A stretch of 64,000 nucleotides of DNA from Magicicada septendecula (lineage: Eukaryota; Arthropoda; Insecta; Hemiptera; Cicadidae). The position numbers and the translations under genes were made by a program. This document shows, piece after piece, positions 1 to 11,735 of the stretch. Location of the stretch: assembly GCA_034769895.1 (NCBI GenBank), contig CM068367.1:112576654-112640653 (forward strand), in the 5' to 3' direction. Numbering within the stretch: the stretch's first letter is position 1; every line of letters starts with the position of its first letter. The notes beneath the pieces were generated by a model. That model ran no database searches and had not been told where the DNA came from. It saw nothing but the letters and a program-made list of their open reading frames with translations.

Positions 1-1373
<1,373 letters not shown>

Positions 1374-1436
1374 CAGATAACAACAGATTTTTAGTTAAAG
1401 TAATAATTACCGGTAATATAAGTATTTGATACTTAC

Positions 1437-1574
1437 CGAACGAGGGATTAAATTCATAAATTACAGTCCCATTAGGCCATAACATCCTTGGATCTTTCAA
1501 TGCATTTCGGTTGGGTCCGCTCTCTGGCAATAAAATGTCTCCTTCAAAATGACCAGACCTAGTCCACAGTCGAC
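1437..1574 (-). CDS. Astacin-type metalloprotease, exon 2 (gene copy 1)
   Basis: The exon encodes the propeptide-to-mature junction of an astacin (M12A) protease. Read on the minus strand it contains FEGDILLPE followed by RNALKDPRMLWPNGTVIYEF, which matches the conserved start of the astacin catalytic domain (RNA..D....WPNG.VPY). It is bounded by an acceptor (tttcag, ending at 1575) and a donor (gtaagt, starting at 1436). Its phase is 1 at both ends, matching exon 1 at 1857-1959. The remaining catalytic exons of this copy would lie left of the window. Astacins are secreted zinc endopeptidases; the substrate cannot be inferred. The sequence is intact here. Confidence 0.85.
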
Positions 1575-1856
1575 CTGAAAGTAAATAAAAAACATATAAT
1601 TTAGAATAGATTGATGAAAACTTTGACTCATTGTATTCATGCCCTATGAAGAAAATATAAAAAAAAAACTTGAAATATTTTAGTATATAATAACCTAAGC
1701 ATAATTTGTTATAATATATTGTTTTAGAATCATGGTAATGTATTATATAAAATGAAAATAAAACATCAATTAATCTACTGGTGTTTCCTGAATCCCAGTT
1801 TTAACTCCCCTTAAATTATCTTCAAGCAAATTTTTAAACATTAATGAAAATATTAC

Positions 1857-1959
1857 CAAGCGAACTGTTTGTTGGTATTGGTTCACTATAAACATCTGTT
1901 ATGTAAAATAGTAATACAGTATGGAAAGCGAGAAATAAAATACATATCTGCCAGAGCAT
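1857..1959 (-). CDS. Astacin exon 1, signal peptide (gene copy 1)
   Basis: Starting from the ATG at 1959 on the minus strand, the exon encodes 34 residues: a hydrophobic signal-peptide-like stretch beginning MLWQICILFLAF and ending near VYS, then EPIPTNSSL. A GT donor at 1856 follows the first base of a glycine codon, and that phase joins exactly to exon 2. The exon is too short to stand out as an ORF; it is supported by phase match, hydrophobic profile and a TATA box about 105 bp upstream. The donor context GTAATA is weaker than the GTAAGC of copy 2 because of a small deletion in the intron start. Confidence 0.7.
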
Positions 1960-2062
1960 TGCGCAGAGTAAGCAATAACTAACTGAATTCCAAACTGTTA
2001 AACAGCGTAACTGTCTACTCTATAGTTTGAACTACAGTGGTCTGCCATGTAAACACATAAGT

Positions 2063-2070
2063 CTTTTATA
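2063..2070 (-). promoter_or_regulatory. TATA box of astacin gene copy 1
   Basis: TATAAAAG on the minus strand lies about 105 nt upstream of the proposed ATG, leaving room for a ~70-80 nt 5' leader. It is conserved in copy 2. No start-site data can be read from sequence alone. Confidence 0.5.
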
Positions 2071-2887
2071 GTTAATAGTAAGGCCAACAATAATTAAATG
2101 ATTAAAACCTGTCAATTATACAGCTAACTCAAGCTGTAAAATTTACAACTGCAGGATTTCTTTGCATGACATTGGTGAATTATCAGAATTCCACAAAAAA
2201 AGTGGTTTTGAATTTGTATAATAACAACTGAAATGGCGGGATGCAATTAGAAGGTAAATTGTCAGAAAATAATAGCATCATTAACAAATCCACTTCAATT
2301 CATTCAAATATGTCTCGACTACTTGTTCTGTGTGATACCTATACATTGCAATATGTAGGATTATTTTCAGGGGCATGTGTATTTCAATTGTTATGGTTAA
2401 TTACAGGTGTTAAAATACAATTAATTGCTTTCTTTAATACCACTGTATTAATCAACAACCTTCAGCATTAATTGATAGGAAAACTCTAAAAAAAATCTCT
2501 TGGAACAGTTTTCGGTCATTAGTTTCAGTCAAAATTAAGAAATTACATATTATAATATTACCGATATTTAGTTTGTATACATTTATTAGTAACAAATGTA
2601 GACTATAAAAAATGTAGTAAAATAAAAAAGTGTTAATATAAAAATGTTCTAATAAACATGCAAATTCCTTGTAGGTCTAAAGCGCTTCGTCAAACAATAT
2701 CCTAAAGCAACATAAAGTTAAACAAAGAACTACATTAAAAATAATAAATTTAATAACTTACCATTATAAGTTAATGGTTCCATCTTCTATTAATAAACAC
2801 TTATTATTTGTTTTTAATATTTAATAAATATTTAAAACGAGACATTTTAACATGTAACTTTTCTGGTCGTAATTGCTGCAAAGTCGG
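2071..2887. other. Astacin upstream region, AT-rich
   Basis: No credible gene is seen. The segment 2254-2433 recurs both in copy 2 (28082-28263) and as an isolated third copy at 25327-25508. The 76-codon ORF at 2241 is disrupted in the other copies and is probably not coding. Confidence 0.5.
2254..2433. repeat. ~180-bp segment present three times in the window
   Basis: It begins gtaaattgtcagaaaataat and ends near ttgctttc. Matching copies lie at 28082-28263 (expected from the block duplication) and 25327-25508 (extra, next to the start of copy 2). Confidence 0.85.
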
Positions 2888-4870
2888 TTAATCTAAAGAC
2901 GAATCAATGTCGTTTTCAATTGAAAGTATCGCTGGATTTGATACCCTGTCTTGAGACACTGTTGATCGTAGGCACGATTTAATCAGTTTGAGTTTACTAA
3001 ACGATCTTTCACAAGAAGCCACAGACACTGGTAATATAAGAAAATTTTTTAAAGCTGATGCTAGTGTTTTGTAGGCTTATAGTCCCATTGAAGAAATGTA
3101 TTATAGAAGGCCCTGAGGTGTAAAGTCCATTTGTTCTCCGTTAACTTTTGCCCATTTTGGTAAACGTATGACGTCTTTGAACAAAAGTAAAAGCCACTGA
3201 ACAATTCTACACTGTTTAGGTCATGTGAATACAGTTTTGTGCACTTAATATTGATTTGGGAAAGCTGTTCCTTAAATGTATATCCCCATCATTTACATAC
3301 TCCTCAAATTTACAGAGGAAAGTAAAGCGGGTTTTTATGTTAGAGAAACGGTTTGAAATTCAACTGACAGTTTGTCCAAAATTTTTTAGAGAACATCGCA
3401 TTTCTTGGCGAACGGTTAATGTAGAATCGTCTGCATACTCCCCTGGCATCGTGCACTTCCTTCTTATCCTTTCTGTGATACTCACACCCCATTCATTACA
3501 CACCTGCTCTGCCTTATCAATGACATTGTCACACAGCTCATTCCTCCAAACATTTAATTTGTCCGTTTGCGTCTCCAGAAGTATCAATGCTTGAATAAAG
3601 CTTATTCCTTTGGTCTGTAAGATTTTCTGGATTTTGTCCATAGAAGAAAGAATATCTGTCCAGAAAAAGAGCAAGGTCACAAAACTAAAGTTTTCTATCG
3701 CATTAATTATGAATGCTGTATCTTCCCTCGTATCAATTGTTTCAGTCGGTGTATCCTTCAGTTTCTCCAGTGCAGCGATCACTTCAACAGCTGAGTGGAT
3801 ATTGCTTTCACCGAAACTGCTTATGAACTTCACCTGGTACCACAATGGCCTTTTAGACTAATATTTACGAAGTCTCTAAGAATACTCCATCTATGAGTGG
3901 AACAGGAAATGAAGGTTTCTACTGTCCCAAAAAATGTCACTACCTGAACGTTTACATGAGCTGCATGAACTCCAACCAAGTTAAGTGACTGGTTATCACA
4001 GGCAACAAACACAGCTAGTGGATTGAGATCCAATATTTTCTTCTGAACTCCTGAATGGATACCTCCCATTGTTGCTTGGTTGTCATATGACTGACCTCTG
4101 CAATCGCTAAGATTCAATCCATCTCTCTCAGGCTTAGTTGTAATAGCTTTTGTGATCCCCTCCGCTGTTTTCACTTCTAAAGGAATAAAATCTATAAAGG
4201 CTTCCTTGATATCAACAGAATTGCGTATAATTTCAACAAATAATATAATCTGAGATATTTGTTCTACATGTCGCATCTGGTGTTGTGTCAAATATAATAC
4301 TAAAGTACGTCGCCTTCTTACATGCAGTAATAATATATTTGCGCACTCTTTCTCCTAACAGGCTTATTATTTAATTTTGAATGGTTGGCGAAAGACACGG
4401 TATACACCCAGATTTACGAGAGACTGAACCAAAAATGAGATCTCATGACAGGATCAAACTTAGCCAAGTATTTTAGCAAAGCCAGATAGTTTCCGGGATT
4501 TGGATCGTTAGTAATTGACTCTCAATGTCCTCTCAGTATCAGAGTTTGTTACGCAAGAGTTTGTACTGTGGCAGTGACCCGTTCGAGGATTTCTTTCCAT
4601 GACTTAACTGCTTTACTCATTGTTCCTAAAGTAGATCATCAATAAGTTACCCTTTGTTTAAAGAGCGTTCCAATTCCTTCCATTCCAAAAACGCAGAGCG
4701 GGGGACTATTTTCATGATCCTGAATACAGGGATTTAACTTTCGCCACGACGAAAACCTATTTTCACTATTGAAATGGATTTTTTGATAGCTTTTTTTGTG
4801 GAAATAAAGTGCAACAAAATCAAAACAGGGATTTTTTTAGTTGGAGAAAAACACATCCAAGTGCGATTTA
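2888..4870 (-). pseudogene. hAT transposase relic, ZMYM1-like (copy 1)
   Basis: On the minus strand, fragments occur in the order expected for a ZMYM1-like hAT transposase. They are a degenerate N-terminal part (LNPCIQDHENSP near 4740), a DUF4371-type segment with CRGQSYDNQATMGGIHSGVQ (about 4120-4050) and ACDNQSLNLVGVHAA, and a C-terminal dimerisation segment with LPVSVASCERSFSKLKLIKS ending at the stop at 2888. Frameshifts and stops break the frame. One stop (TAA where copy 2 has a Glu codon, near 3080) is specific to this copy. In hAT elements this protein cuts and pastes the element; this one cannot be functional. Confidence 0.85.
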
Positions 4871-5040
4871 CCTTATATGACCCGTAATTACGATGCTTGA
4901 GTATAAATAGACTAATATTGTTTATCACGCGATGTTTATGACAACGGACAAGCTGGCTGGTTATGCTTCTTTCATAAAAGGAATAGTCATATCAAAGAAA
5001 CAATTTGTTTGTAGTTTTATAAAATGAAAACAATTTTTTC

Positions 5041-5121
5041 AAGTCTATGCTCACTTTGCCGCCCTCCTGGCTATGCCGACCGGGGCGGCTGCCCTCTTGC
5101 CCACCCCTAGCTACGCCTCTC
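5041..5121 (-). repeat. Probable hAT terminus (copy 1)
   Basis: A GC-rich stretch in AT-rich DNA reads on the minus strand as a terminus starting agaggcgtagctaggg, the pattern of many hAT ends. It lies upstream of the minus-strand hAT relic, so it is the likely 5' end. I did not find the matching opposite end. Confidence 0.5.
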
Positions 5122-6158
5122 AGAAATAATATAAACAAATACAAGAAAATATCTTAATAATGACCACGAGAAATAGAAAATAATCATGCCTAAACATAAA
5201 AATGGAATAAAATGACATAAAACTTATTTAAAAGATGATCTCATAATAACCAGTGACATGATACCCATTGAAGTTTGTATTATAATTAACAAACATCTGT
5301 TTGAGGAAAAGTCACCTTATTGGGAAATAAATGAAATTACTAATCTCTGCGTATGTGTGTGTGCACGCGTGCGCGCGTGTGTTTACATAAACAATTAATC
5401 TGTGTTAAAAAATAGTTCTTTATTAACAAATAGGCTACTTAAATACGTACATTAGTGGAGTTTAAGTTCCTACCTTCAATAATACAAAAAATTATTTCCC
5501 TTCACACGTTATCTGTCACGATTACAAACCACATATTATTGTTTACACATGTGCAGTCCACTGAAATAACAATCACTTTGTTTCTTACAATAATATCGAT
5601 GTTACACAAAGCTAGTTACCACATAACTCACATTCGTATTGTTGACTAAGGAAAATATACTGTAATTATTAAAATACTTGCGTTCACATAACAGCTACTT
5701 ACACTCTTAAACACGGTTGTACTCTAATTTGTAAACCGTGCTGATATTACTCAATGTAACTAGAGTAATGTACAGTATAAGGTAGGCCACTCCGTGCGTA
5801 AACATTTCTATGTATTCTACTATATTTGAAACAAGCTTCCAATTATTGTAATTATAATCAATATCACAATAATTTTCTTAATCAACATTTTCACATGTTA
5901 TAACGTTAAAAACTGAAGCGTGTACGTTTAGTTGTAAACATAAATACTGTACCCTTGTTAACGAAATGAAAATAGTTATTTAGTTGATACATACCTTCAT
6001 AGGGGTATTATATCAGCCTTTGATTTAGACTATAATAAGCGAAAACTGGTTCAAGGTATAAGGTACAACTTTTACATTTTTACCAATAAAAAACATTGAG
6101 TAGTAATATACTTATATTCATAATTTTTTTAATTTAAGTCCTTTGTTGCTGCTTACTT
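5122..6158. other. Non-coding AT-rich DNA
   Basis: Contains a short purine-pyrimidine alternating tract (about 5350-5385, gtgtgtgtgcacgcgtgcgcgcg) and otherwise no recognisable gene. Confidence 0.5.
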
Positions 6159-6547
6159 TTAAAGTAACTTGAGTTTGAGCTGTTTGTTTAGATGGCGGAT
6201 TCTGATGAATGTTATTGTCCTGACGTACAGACAAATGACTTTCTCGTCCACTTCTGGAAATTTAGATTTAACCAAAGAAGAGATAACTTTAACTTGTTTT
6301 GAGACTGTACGTCCGTGAAAAGAATCAAAAACCGTCTTAAACTGAATCAGTGTTTGTATCCACTCGTCTGACAAATGGGTAAGCCCCCCCTTTGATATAA
6401 TCGATATCCGGTCAGAACTGTGTTCCCCGGACAGACACAACGTTTCGCCTCTCACACCTAGATTTTTATCACTGAGTGTCACTTGAATGAGATGTAGGCC
6501 TACCCAGCATTTTAAGGAACATCGTTTAGGGCGTAGGCTAGTGTATA
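6159..6547 (-). pseudogene. P-element-like transposase, C-terminal fragment (copy 1)
   Basis: The minus-strand frame holds LGVRGE, then SIISKGGLTHLSDEW, and ends with VRTITFIRIRHLNKQ. This is the pattern of the extreme C-terminus of THAP9/P-element-like transposases (SKGGL..PS...; RT.IRI..LN). It is separated from the rest of the transposase (8828-10630) by the inverted-repeat element 6548-8805. The first 20 or so codons of the longer ORF ending at 6605 are the terminal repeat read as protein, not transposase. Confidence 0.65.
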
Positions 6548-6646
6548 CCCCCATCCACTCCCATGGGAATTTCTGACTCACATATTTTTTTGTTGGTATT
6601 GCCATCTAGTTTAAGTTTTTAGATGTTTGCCCCTTATCAATTTCAG
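6548..6646 (+). repeat. Left terminal inverted repeat of nuclease element (copy 1)
   Basis: Reads catgggaatttctgactc and so on through gccatctagtttaag to cttatcaatttcag. The reverse complement of 8709-8805 follows the same text with a modest number of substitutions. Confidence 0.85.
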
Positions 6647-6966
6647 CACATCCCCGGAAAACCCGGAAAATCACGGAAATACGGAGAAAATTACTTTTTT
6701 TGAATTCATTCCCATTTCAATGAAATTTTTATTTAAAGAAGATATATTATAACTAATATTTTGTGCAGAAGTTCTTCCCCTAGTTTTCCCTAGTTTTCTA
6801 GGAAAATAGCTGGAAAATGAAATTATTAGTCACATATTCTTCCATTTTTTTTATTGTCAATATGAACCTTAACACAAAATTCTTATTACACGAGTATAAG
6901 TGAAAATATCCAAGTTATAATAATGAAAATTCAAACTTTTAATCTCAAAATTAAAGAACATCATTT

Positions 6967-7081
6967 AATTATTTAAAACTTCCGGGCTGAAAGGCCGTGG
7001 TCGTATGCTTGATGTTCTGTTAGCTGGAGAACATCAAGCATTCGACCACGGCCTTTCAGCCCGGAAGTTTTAAATAATTAT
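6967..7081. repeat. Near-perfect hairpin (copy 1)
   Basis: Two arms of ~50 bp with a ~10-nt loop. The left arm runs from ttatttaaaacttccgggct to gcttgatgttct, and the right arm is its reverse complement with about one mismatch. It lies just 3' of the nuclease frame (minus strand). It may be a small foldback insertion or a 3' structure of the element. Confidence 0.9.
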
Positions 7082-7145
7082 AATTACACCGGCCGTGAAA
7101 GCCTACGTACTAAAACATCATTTAATTTTATAACAGCATTTGTAA

Positions 7146-8732
7146 TCAGCAGTCTTCTTCTTCATCTTCATTTAGTATATCGGATAAGTTAACTAGTTCT
7201 GGCTCATCTTCATCCTCAAACTCATCTGGATTAAAGCTTTCCATAACGTCGGTTAGTTCATGTGGCAATGGATCCCCTTTAATCCAATCAAACTTAAGTT
7301 GTCCATTCTCCAACTTCCAGCCATGTTCCACTGGAGTTGGTGTTATGGGTTTAGCGATGTGTCCATTATTCCATATGTAGCACTGGTAGTTTACACGGCT
7401 GATGTGGTTTTCAAGTGAAGCTTTGCAAGGAGGTAGTAGACTCAGATCGACACCTTGTGTATTTGGCTGTGCAAATGTCATTGTGGGAGAGTATTTTTGT
7501 GGGAACAAATCGTACCGTAGCTTATTTATATCTGTGTATTCCTGATTACTGTACATGCAACAGACGAGGCCTGTCAGTAACATGTCTGTAATTGTAAGTG
7601 ATGATCCTAATGATCTAAGAATAGGTACGAATTTTGGAAACTTTTCCAATTTAGGTTTCACTGACAACTTTCCACGACGAACAAAAGAACTGGTAGTGTC
7701 GCATCCGGATAATGCATGCATATTCAGCATAGCATGGCTCATTGCTACACCTAAATCCCGAGAAATGAAGGTGACATTAATGACTCTTCGTTTGTTTCCA
7801 GTTCCTGTATCAAACAGTAAAACGTTTTTAATTTCGTTGGCGTACCTTAATAACAACATAAAAATATCTGTGTCTGGTGACCTAATTCTGATAGGCAAAT
7901 TGTCTTGACAGGATTGAGAAGCATGGAAGCAATGTAATATAATTTTAGTATCCGCTTCTTCTTGTGAAGAACATAGCTCTTCTTGTATAGTATACTTCAC
8001 AGTTGAACCGTCTTCGCTAGCAAACAATGTGCACTGATCATTATGTGATAAGTAAATGCTTGTACCATGAAAGTAGTGGGCATATTTGTCTTGCTTCCAT
8101 TCATTATGTAAAATGTTGACAAGTTGTTCCTTATTTTTGCCATTACTAAGGAATTTTTTCCAATCCCGAGGAATCTTGGTTTTAGGCCCTTTTATTAAGA
8201 ATGTCTCTCCACAACCTCTTCTTAGTCTCTCAGTGTTTTTAATAGATACATCTGAGTAAGTATCCGCCACGAAATCTATCCTTTTACATTTTGGAAAGCG
8301 GCTTGAGACAATTTCGGCGAGCTCTCAAAAGGTTTCTGGAATGCTAATGAGAGCCTGAAAGTAAGCCATGCCATCAATCATATAAATGCATTCTTCAACC
8401 TTAGGAGGGTCGTCTACCACACCCTTGATCTCCAAACCATGGAGTAGTTTGGCCTTGTCTGTTTTTGTAGGACACCCATCAGCAGTTGCTAATGCCCATG
8501 GTACTGGACCTAATGGATAGGACAAAAGCATCTCTAGGCTAATTTCACGTTCCTGGGACAGGAGCAAAGCTCGACCAAAAATATTTCTTTCTGCTCTTAT
8601 CTCAACTAATCTGTTTTGTGAGGATGTAACAATTATCTTGCTATTGCTTGCTACTGCGCAGCGGGTATTGCACACAGGGTGTCCGATTTGGTACACAGGC
8701 ATCGGAGGCTGTAATTGATAAGAGGCAAACAA
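7146..8732 (-). pseudogene. XPG/FEN1-like (PIN superfamily) nuclease ORF with one in-frame stop (copy 1)
   Basis: Two minus-strand ORFs (8732-8325, 8270-7146) are one continuous frame broken only by a TGA at 8325-8327, after IPETF. Motifs in order within the downstream part are an acidic EEADTKIILH (about residues 104-113), SPDTDIFMLLL (about 132-142) and HALSGCDTTSSF (about 186-197). These resemble the XPG-I motif, the second acidic loop and the LLG-D helix-hairpin region of FEN1-like nucleases. The C-terminus is strongly acidic (EDEDEPELV, NEDEEEDC). Proteins with this GCDTTS signature are common as repetitive uncharacterised ORFs in animals. The role within the element (transposase or accessory nuclease) is unknown. 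Confidence 0.6.
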
Positions 8733-8805
8733 CTAAAACCTTAAACTAGATGGCAATAGCAACAAAAAAATATGAGAGTCGGAAATTCCCACGGAGGGGG
8801 GAGGG
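8709..8805 (-). repeat. Right terminal inverted repeat of nuclease element (copy 1)
   Basis: The reverse complement matches 6548-6646 over ~97 bp, including catattttttt, gccatctagtttaag and cttatcaatt. The outer ~17 bases are C-rich and less well conserved. Confidence 0.85.
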
Positions 8806-8827
8806 TTTCATATTGGTAGCTCATGGT

Positions 8828-10630
8828 CTAGTTGTCACTTGCAGACTGGGCCAAATCCTCTGCTCTTAACAATTCTGCTTTGTCGGTGTCATTATTCGGA
8901 GTAGTTGGTATTAATGTATGTTCAGCTACGTCTATGCTTAGTTCGCTGGTAACAAGTTGCATGAAGTCTTCGTCAGAGTCATTTGATTTCATAACTTCGG
9001 TAGAATAAACATCCTCAGCCACAGACGCACTTCCAGATAACAGTATATCGTCCGTGCTACCTGTTAAAACCAAGAGCTGAATTCTGTTGCACACTTTAAA
9101 GGGAGTGGGATTATTATAAAAGACGCCTAATCTGCAAATTTGAGAAAAAAAGTTGTCTAAACTGAATCATGCAGTCAATATGTATGTCACCCCATGATTC
9201 ATTGTCATTTGTTCATAAAGCCCAAACAATAATTTAAGGTCATAACATAACCTTTCTGAAAAGGTAGTAAAATTTTTAGTGCCAATCGAATGTTGGTTAT
9301 TACTTCCAAAAACCGTTTTAAAGTATTTTCTTGACGTCTTAAATTCATGCCGTACCCACTTCTGAGGGGCATTTTCTGGTCTTTTGGAAGCCCCGAGTTT
9401 AAAACATCAAATGCATCGTTTACTAGTTCGATGAAACTGCTTTCGCGCTCTTTATTTGTAACATGTTTCAGCGCCTTTGCTGTACGATTAGAAAACAACT
9501 GTGCAGCAAATCTTATATTTTGGCGAGACCGACCAGTTACTGTTGGGTAAAACGTCAAGTTTTCTGTCTGCTTCTGTAGCAGATTTTCTATTGTATCCTT
9601 TTTAAGTTCAGTGCCGTCGCAAAGTAACAGCGCATCGTCTAGAAAATGATTTCTAAGTAGCTTCAAAAGATGACTTACGTACAGAAAACCAACACCTTAT
9701 TGTTTGTAATTGGGTTAATGAAGAACGTTTTTTCTGTGTTTACGCCTTATTCCATCTAGACTTTTGAATTATTTCCCCCCATATCACACGTCACAGCCGC
9801 TACATGAATATTACTACTCTCAACGGCACTGATAATGTTTTTAACCAATTCATCTGTCATAATTACATCAAAATCATAATAAATGGGTTGCTTCCACTTG
9901 GCAAACAGACCTCTAATCATGACCAACTTAACATTACTGTGGGGCCCCAGAATTACGTCATCAGATGAATCGTAGCACACACGTTCATCAACATTCATTT
10001 CATCGAAAGAAAGGACACAGGTTTTCTCAAGTTCTCTAAAATTTGGAGCCTTAGTTTTCGTTAAAGACAAAACTTCCTGAAGAATGCCTCGCCTGCATTT
10101 AAACTGTCGTGTCCACTTTTGGAGAATATAACGAGCGGGTATGGGGAAATTGCGCTTCCTTAATAATCGCAGGTCTTCTTTGAAAGTATTCTTAGTGTGA
10201 GAGCATTCGCGGTGTCTTCTGTGACCATTTAACCCTATTGTCTTGTAAAAGACATAGAATCTGGTCTGGAGCGAAGCACTTAGACAGGATATCTTTTACA
10301 TCTTGTCTATGTGTTTAATTTTCCCCATGTTGCCTTGGACGGATTGAAAGACGCTACATATCTTGCTCTTTTGATTGTTCTTAGAGCAGCTTGCGTCTGT
10401 TTTAGCGCGACTGGATTTAGGGCATTTTTCTTTTCTAGCTGTAAAACTCCTTCACGAAGTTTCACTATTTCTATATCTTTTTCTGTGTCCTGTTTTAAAA
10501 CTCAGTGCTAGTTTCCTGGTCGATACTTTTTTCTTTGGGGACAAAGTACTTATTGTTAATAGCGCTCGTTTTCTAACAGATCTGACTTCCATGCGGGCCT
10601 CTCGATCACTAGAGACCTATAGAGGATAAA
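8828..10630 (-). pseudogene. P-element-like (THAP9-type) transposase, main part (copy 1)
   Basis: Read 5'-3' on the minus strand this shows, in order: a basic/coiled segment (LREGVLQLEKKNA, about 10450); LRLLRKRNFPIPARYILQKW (about 10170); the catalytic-domain segment CVLSFDEMNVDERVCYD with LFAKWKQPIYYDFD and TCDMGGNNS (10070-9756); KLLRNHFLDDALLL, RQNIRFAAQLFSNRTAKAL and FIELVNDAFDVLNSG (9666-9205); and LDNFFSQI ending in the acidic tail before 8828. These are hallmarks of P-superfamily transposases. At least two frameshifts (near 10200 and 9690) and stops shared with copy 2 make it a pseudogene that was already dead before the duplication. No clear THAP zinc finger was found at the N-terminus. 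Confidence 0.85.
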
Positions 10631-11501
10631 CAATCCCTTAATTTTGTATGATTCGGGAGTGAAACATTAATAAAAGAAGGAGGGAAAAATTACATTAAGT
10701 AGAGGTAAATTAACTAATAAATCATCTGTTATAGAGATGCAGAACTCGCTATCAATTTTAAACGAATTAAACCAATCATTACTAGTTTGAGTACAATTAA
10801 CACTACAAACTCCGACCCAGCCTACTGTACTGTTGTTTAAATTTATAACCATAATGGCTAAATGACAAATAAACTTAGTTTATTTTTAGTTTATGTACAC
10901 TTCAAAACACACATACACGCGCACGTGCACGGACGCACACACACAAGCGAGTTAAAACTGACAACTCGCTTCGATCGTTGAAATAAGACTACTTTATTCA
11001 GTCCACACCAGCCATTAATGCGAAGTCTACTCAATGAGTGGAATATTTTTTACACTCAAACGATTGTAACTAACAAAAACGACACTCAAAAATAACCCAC
11101 TGTACAAAATTCTGTTATTTCAGACCATAATTAAACATCTACTCTCCCCTTACAATTAAACTCAAACGCTGTACTGATCCTGTTCTTTTCGTGGTTTCCA
11201 ACAACTCTCTCTTTCAACCCACAAAAAGTGATTTTCCTGTATTTCATATTTCAAACGTACACGCAAATACTGTGTAATAGACTTGTTTGTAGACCTACAT
11301 TTCAAGAAAGGGTTACTACAGTAACACAGTTGAGAAATTAATAAAACAGTTAAAAAATTAAGAGATTAACAAAATTTCGCATCAACTTTTGACCCTCTGT
11401 GGGGGGGGGGTTCCGTGTGTTGAATAAATACGCCCCTGGTGTTAAACGGGATTCCGTCATTGGTTGGTTTTAAGAACTGTGACAACTTGATTAGTTTCAC
11501 G
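10631..11501. other. Non-coding DNA at the right end of the duplicated block
   Basis: Contains a degenerate CA/CG tract (about 10905-10950) and a small hairpin (gcgagtt...aactcgc near 10949-10972). No gene is seen; the 61-codon minus-strand ORF at 10667-10852 is only weakly reminiscent of a THAP start. Confidence 0.4.
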
Positions 11502-11727
11502 CAGGGTCGGCCCCAGTGCTTCTGCCGCCCTGTGCAGTATTTATGAGTGCCGCCCCCCTCCTTATTTTAACTCTGAACACATTCATGCACACTAGACCTA
11601 CTCTAAAGATACGGCGATTGCCTTCAAATGACGACTAGGAATGTTTGCACTCAATTTCAAAACTTAACATCCCGGAATCTGCTGCCCTGGGCAGTGGCAC
11701 AGTTCGCCCTGGCTAGAGCCGGGCCTG
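11502..11727. mobile_element. hAT-type MITE with 8-bp target duplication
   Basis: The 226-bp element begins CAGGGTCGGCCCCAG and ends CTAGAGCCGGGCCTG, giving imperfect ~15-bp inverted termini of the hAT pattern. It is flanked by gtttcacg (11494-11501) and gtttcatg (11728-11735), an 8-bp duplication with one mismatch, as hAT transposases make. It has no coding capacity. Confidence 0.85.
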
Positions 11728-11735
11728 GTTTCATG

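Larger units (their letters stand above)
6548..8805 (-). mobile_element. Inverted-repeat element carrying an XPG/FEN1-like nuclease (copy 1)
   Basis: This ~2.26-kb unit has imperfect terminal inverted repeats of ~97 bp (6548-6646 and 8709-8805). It encloses one long minus-strand reading frame and a long hairpin. It interrupts a P-element-like transposase gene, whose C-terminal part resumes on the far side. The termini begin with C-rich sequence; I could not define a target duplication. The Academ superfamily is reported to combine a transposase with an XPG-type nuclease, which makes a relationship possible, but that is inference. Confidence 0.6.

Noticed and set aside
6159-6605. The first ~20 residues of the 148-codon ORF (MAIPTKKYVSQK) as transposase start
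   Set aside because: They are the terminal inverted repeat of the nuclease element; the mirror copy at 8709-8805 shows the boundary.
6976-7080. CRISPR-like or tandem repeat structure
   Set aside because: It is a single inverted repeat with no regular spacers.
7555-7908. 117-codon plus-strand ORF opposite the nuclease frame
   Set aside because: It is a shadow of the minus-strand frame and shows no family motif of its own.
10667-10852. THAP zinc finger for the P-like transposase
   Set aside because: Only CSVNC is suggestive; the remaining THAP residues (His, Cys, AVPTIF-like end) are not seen.
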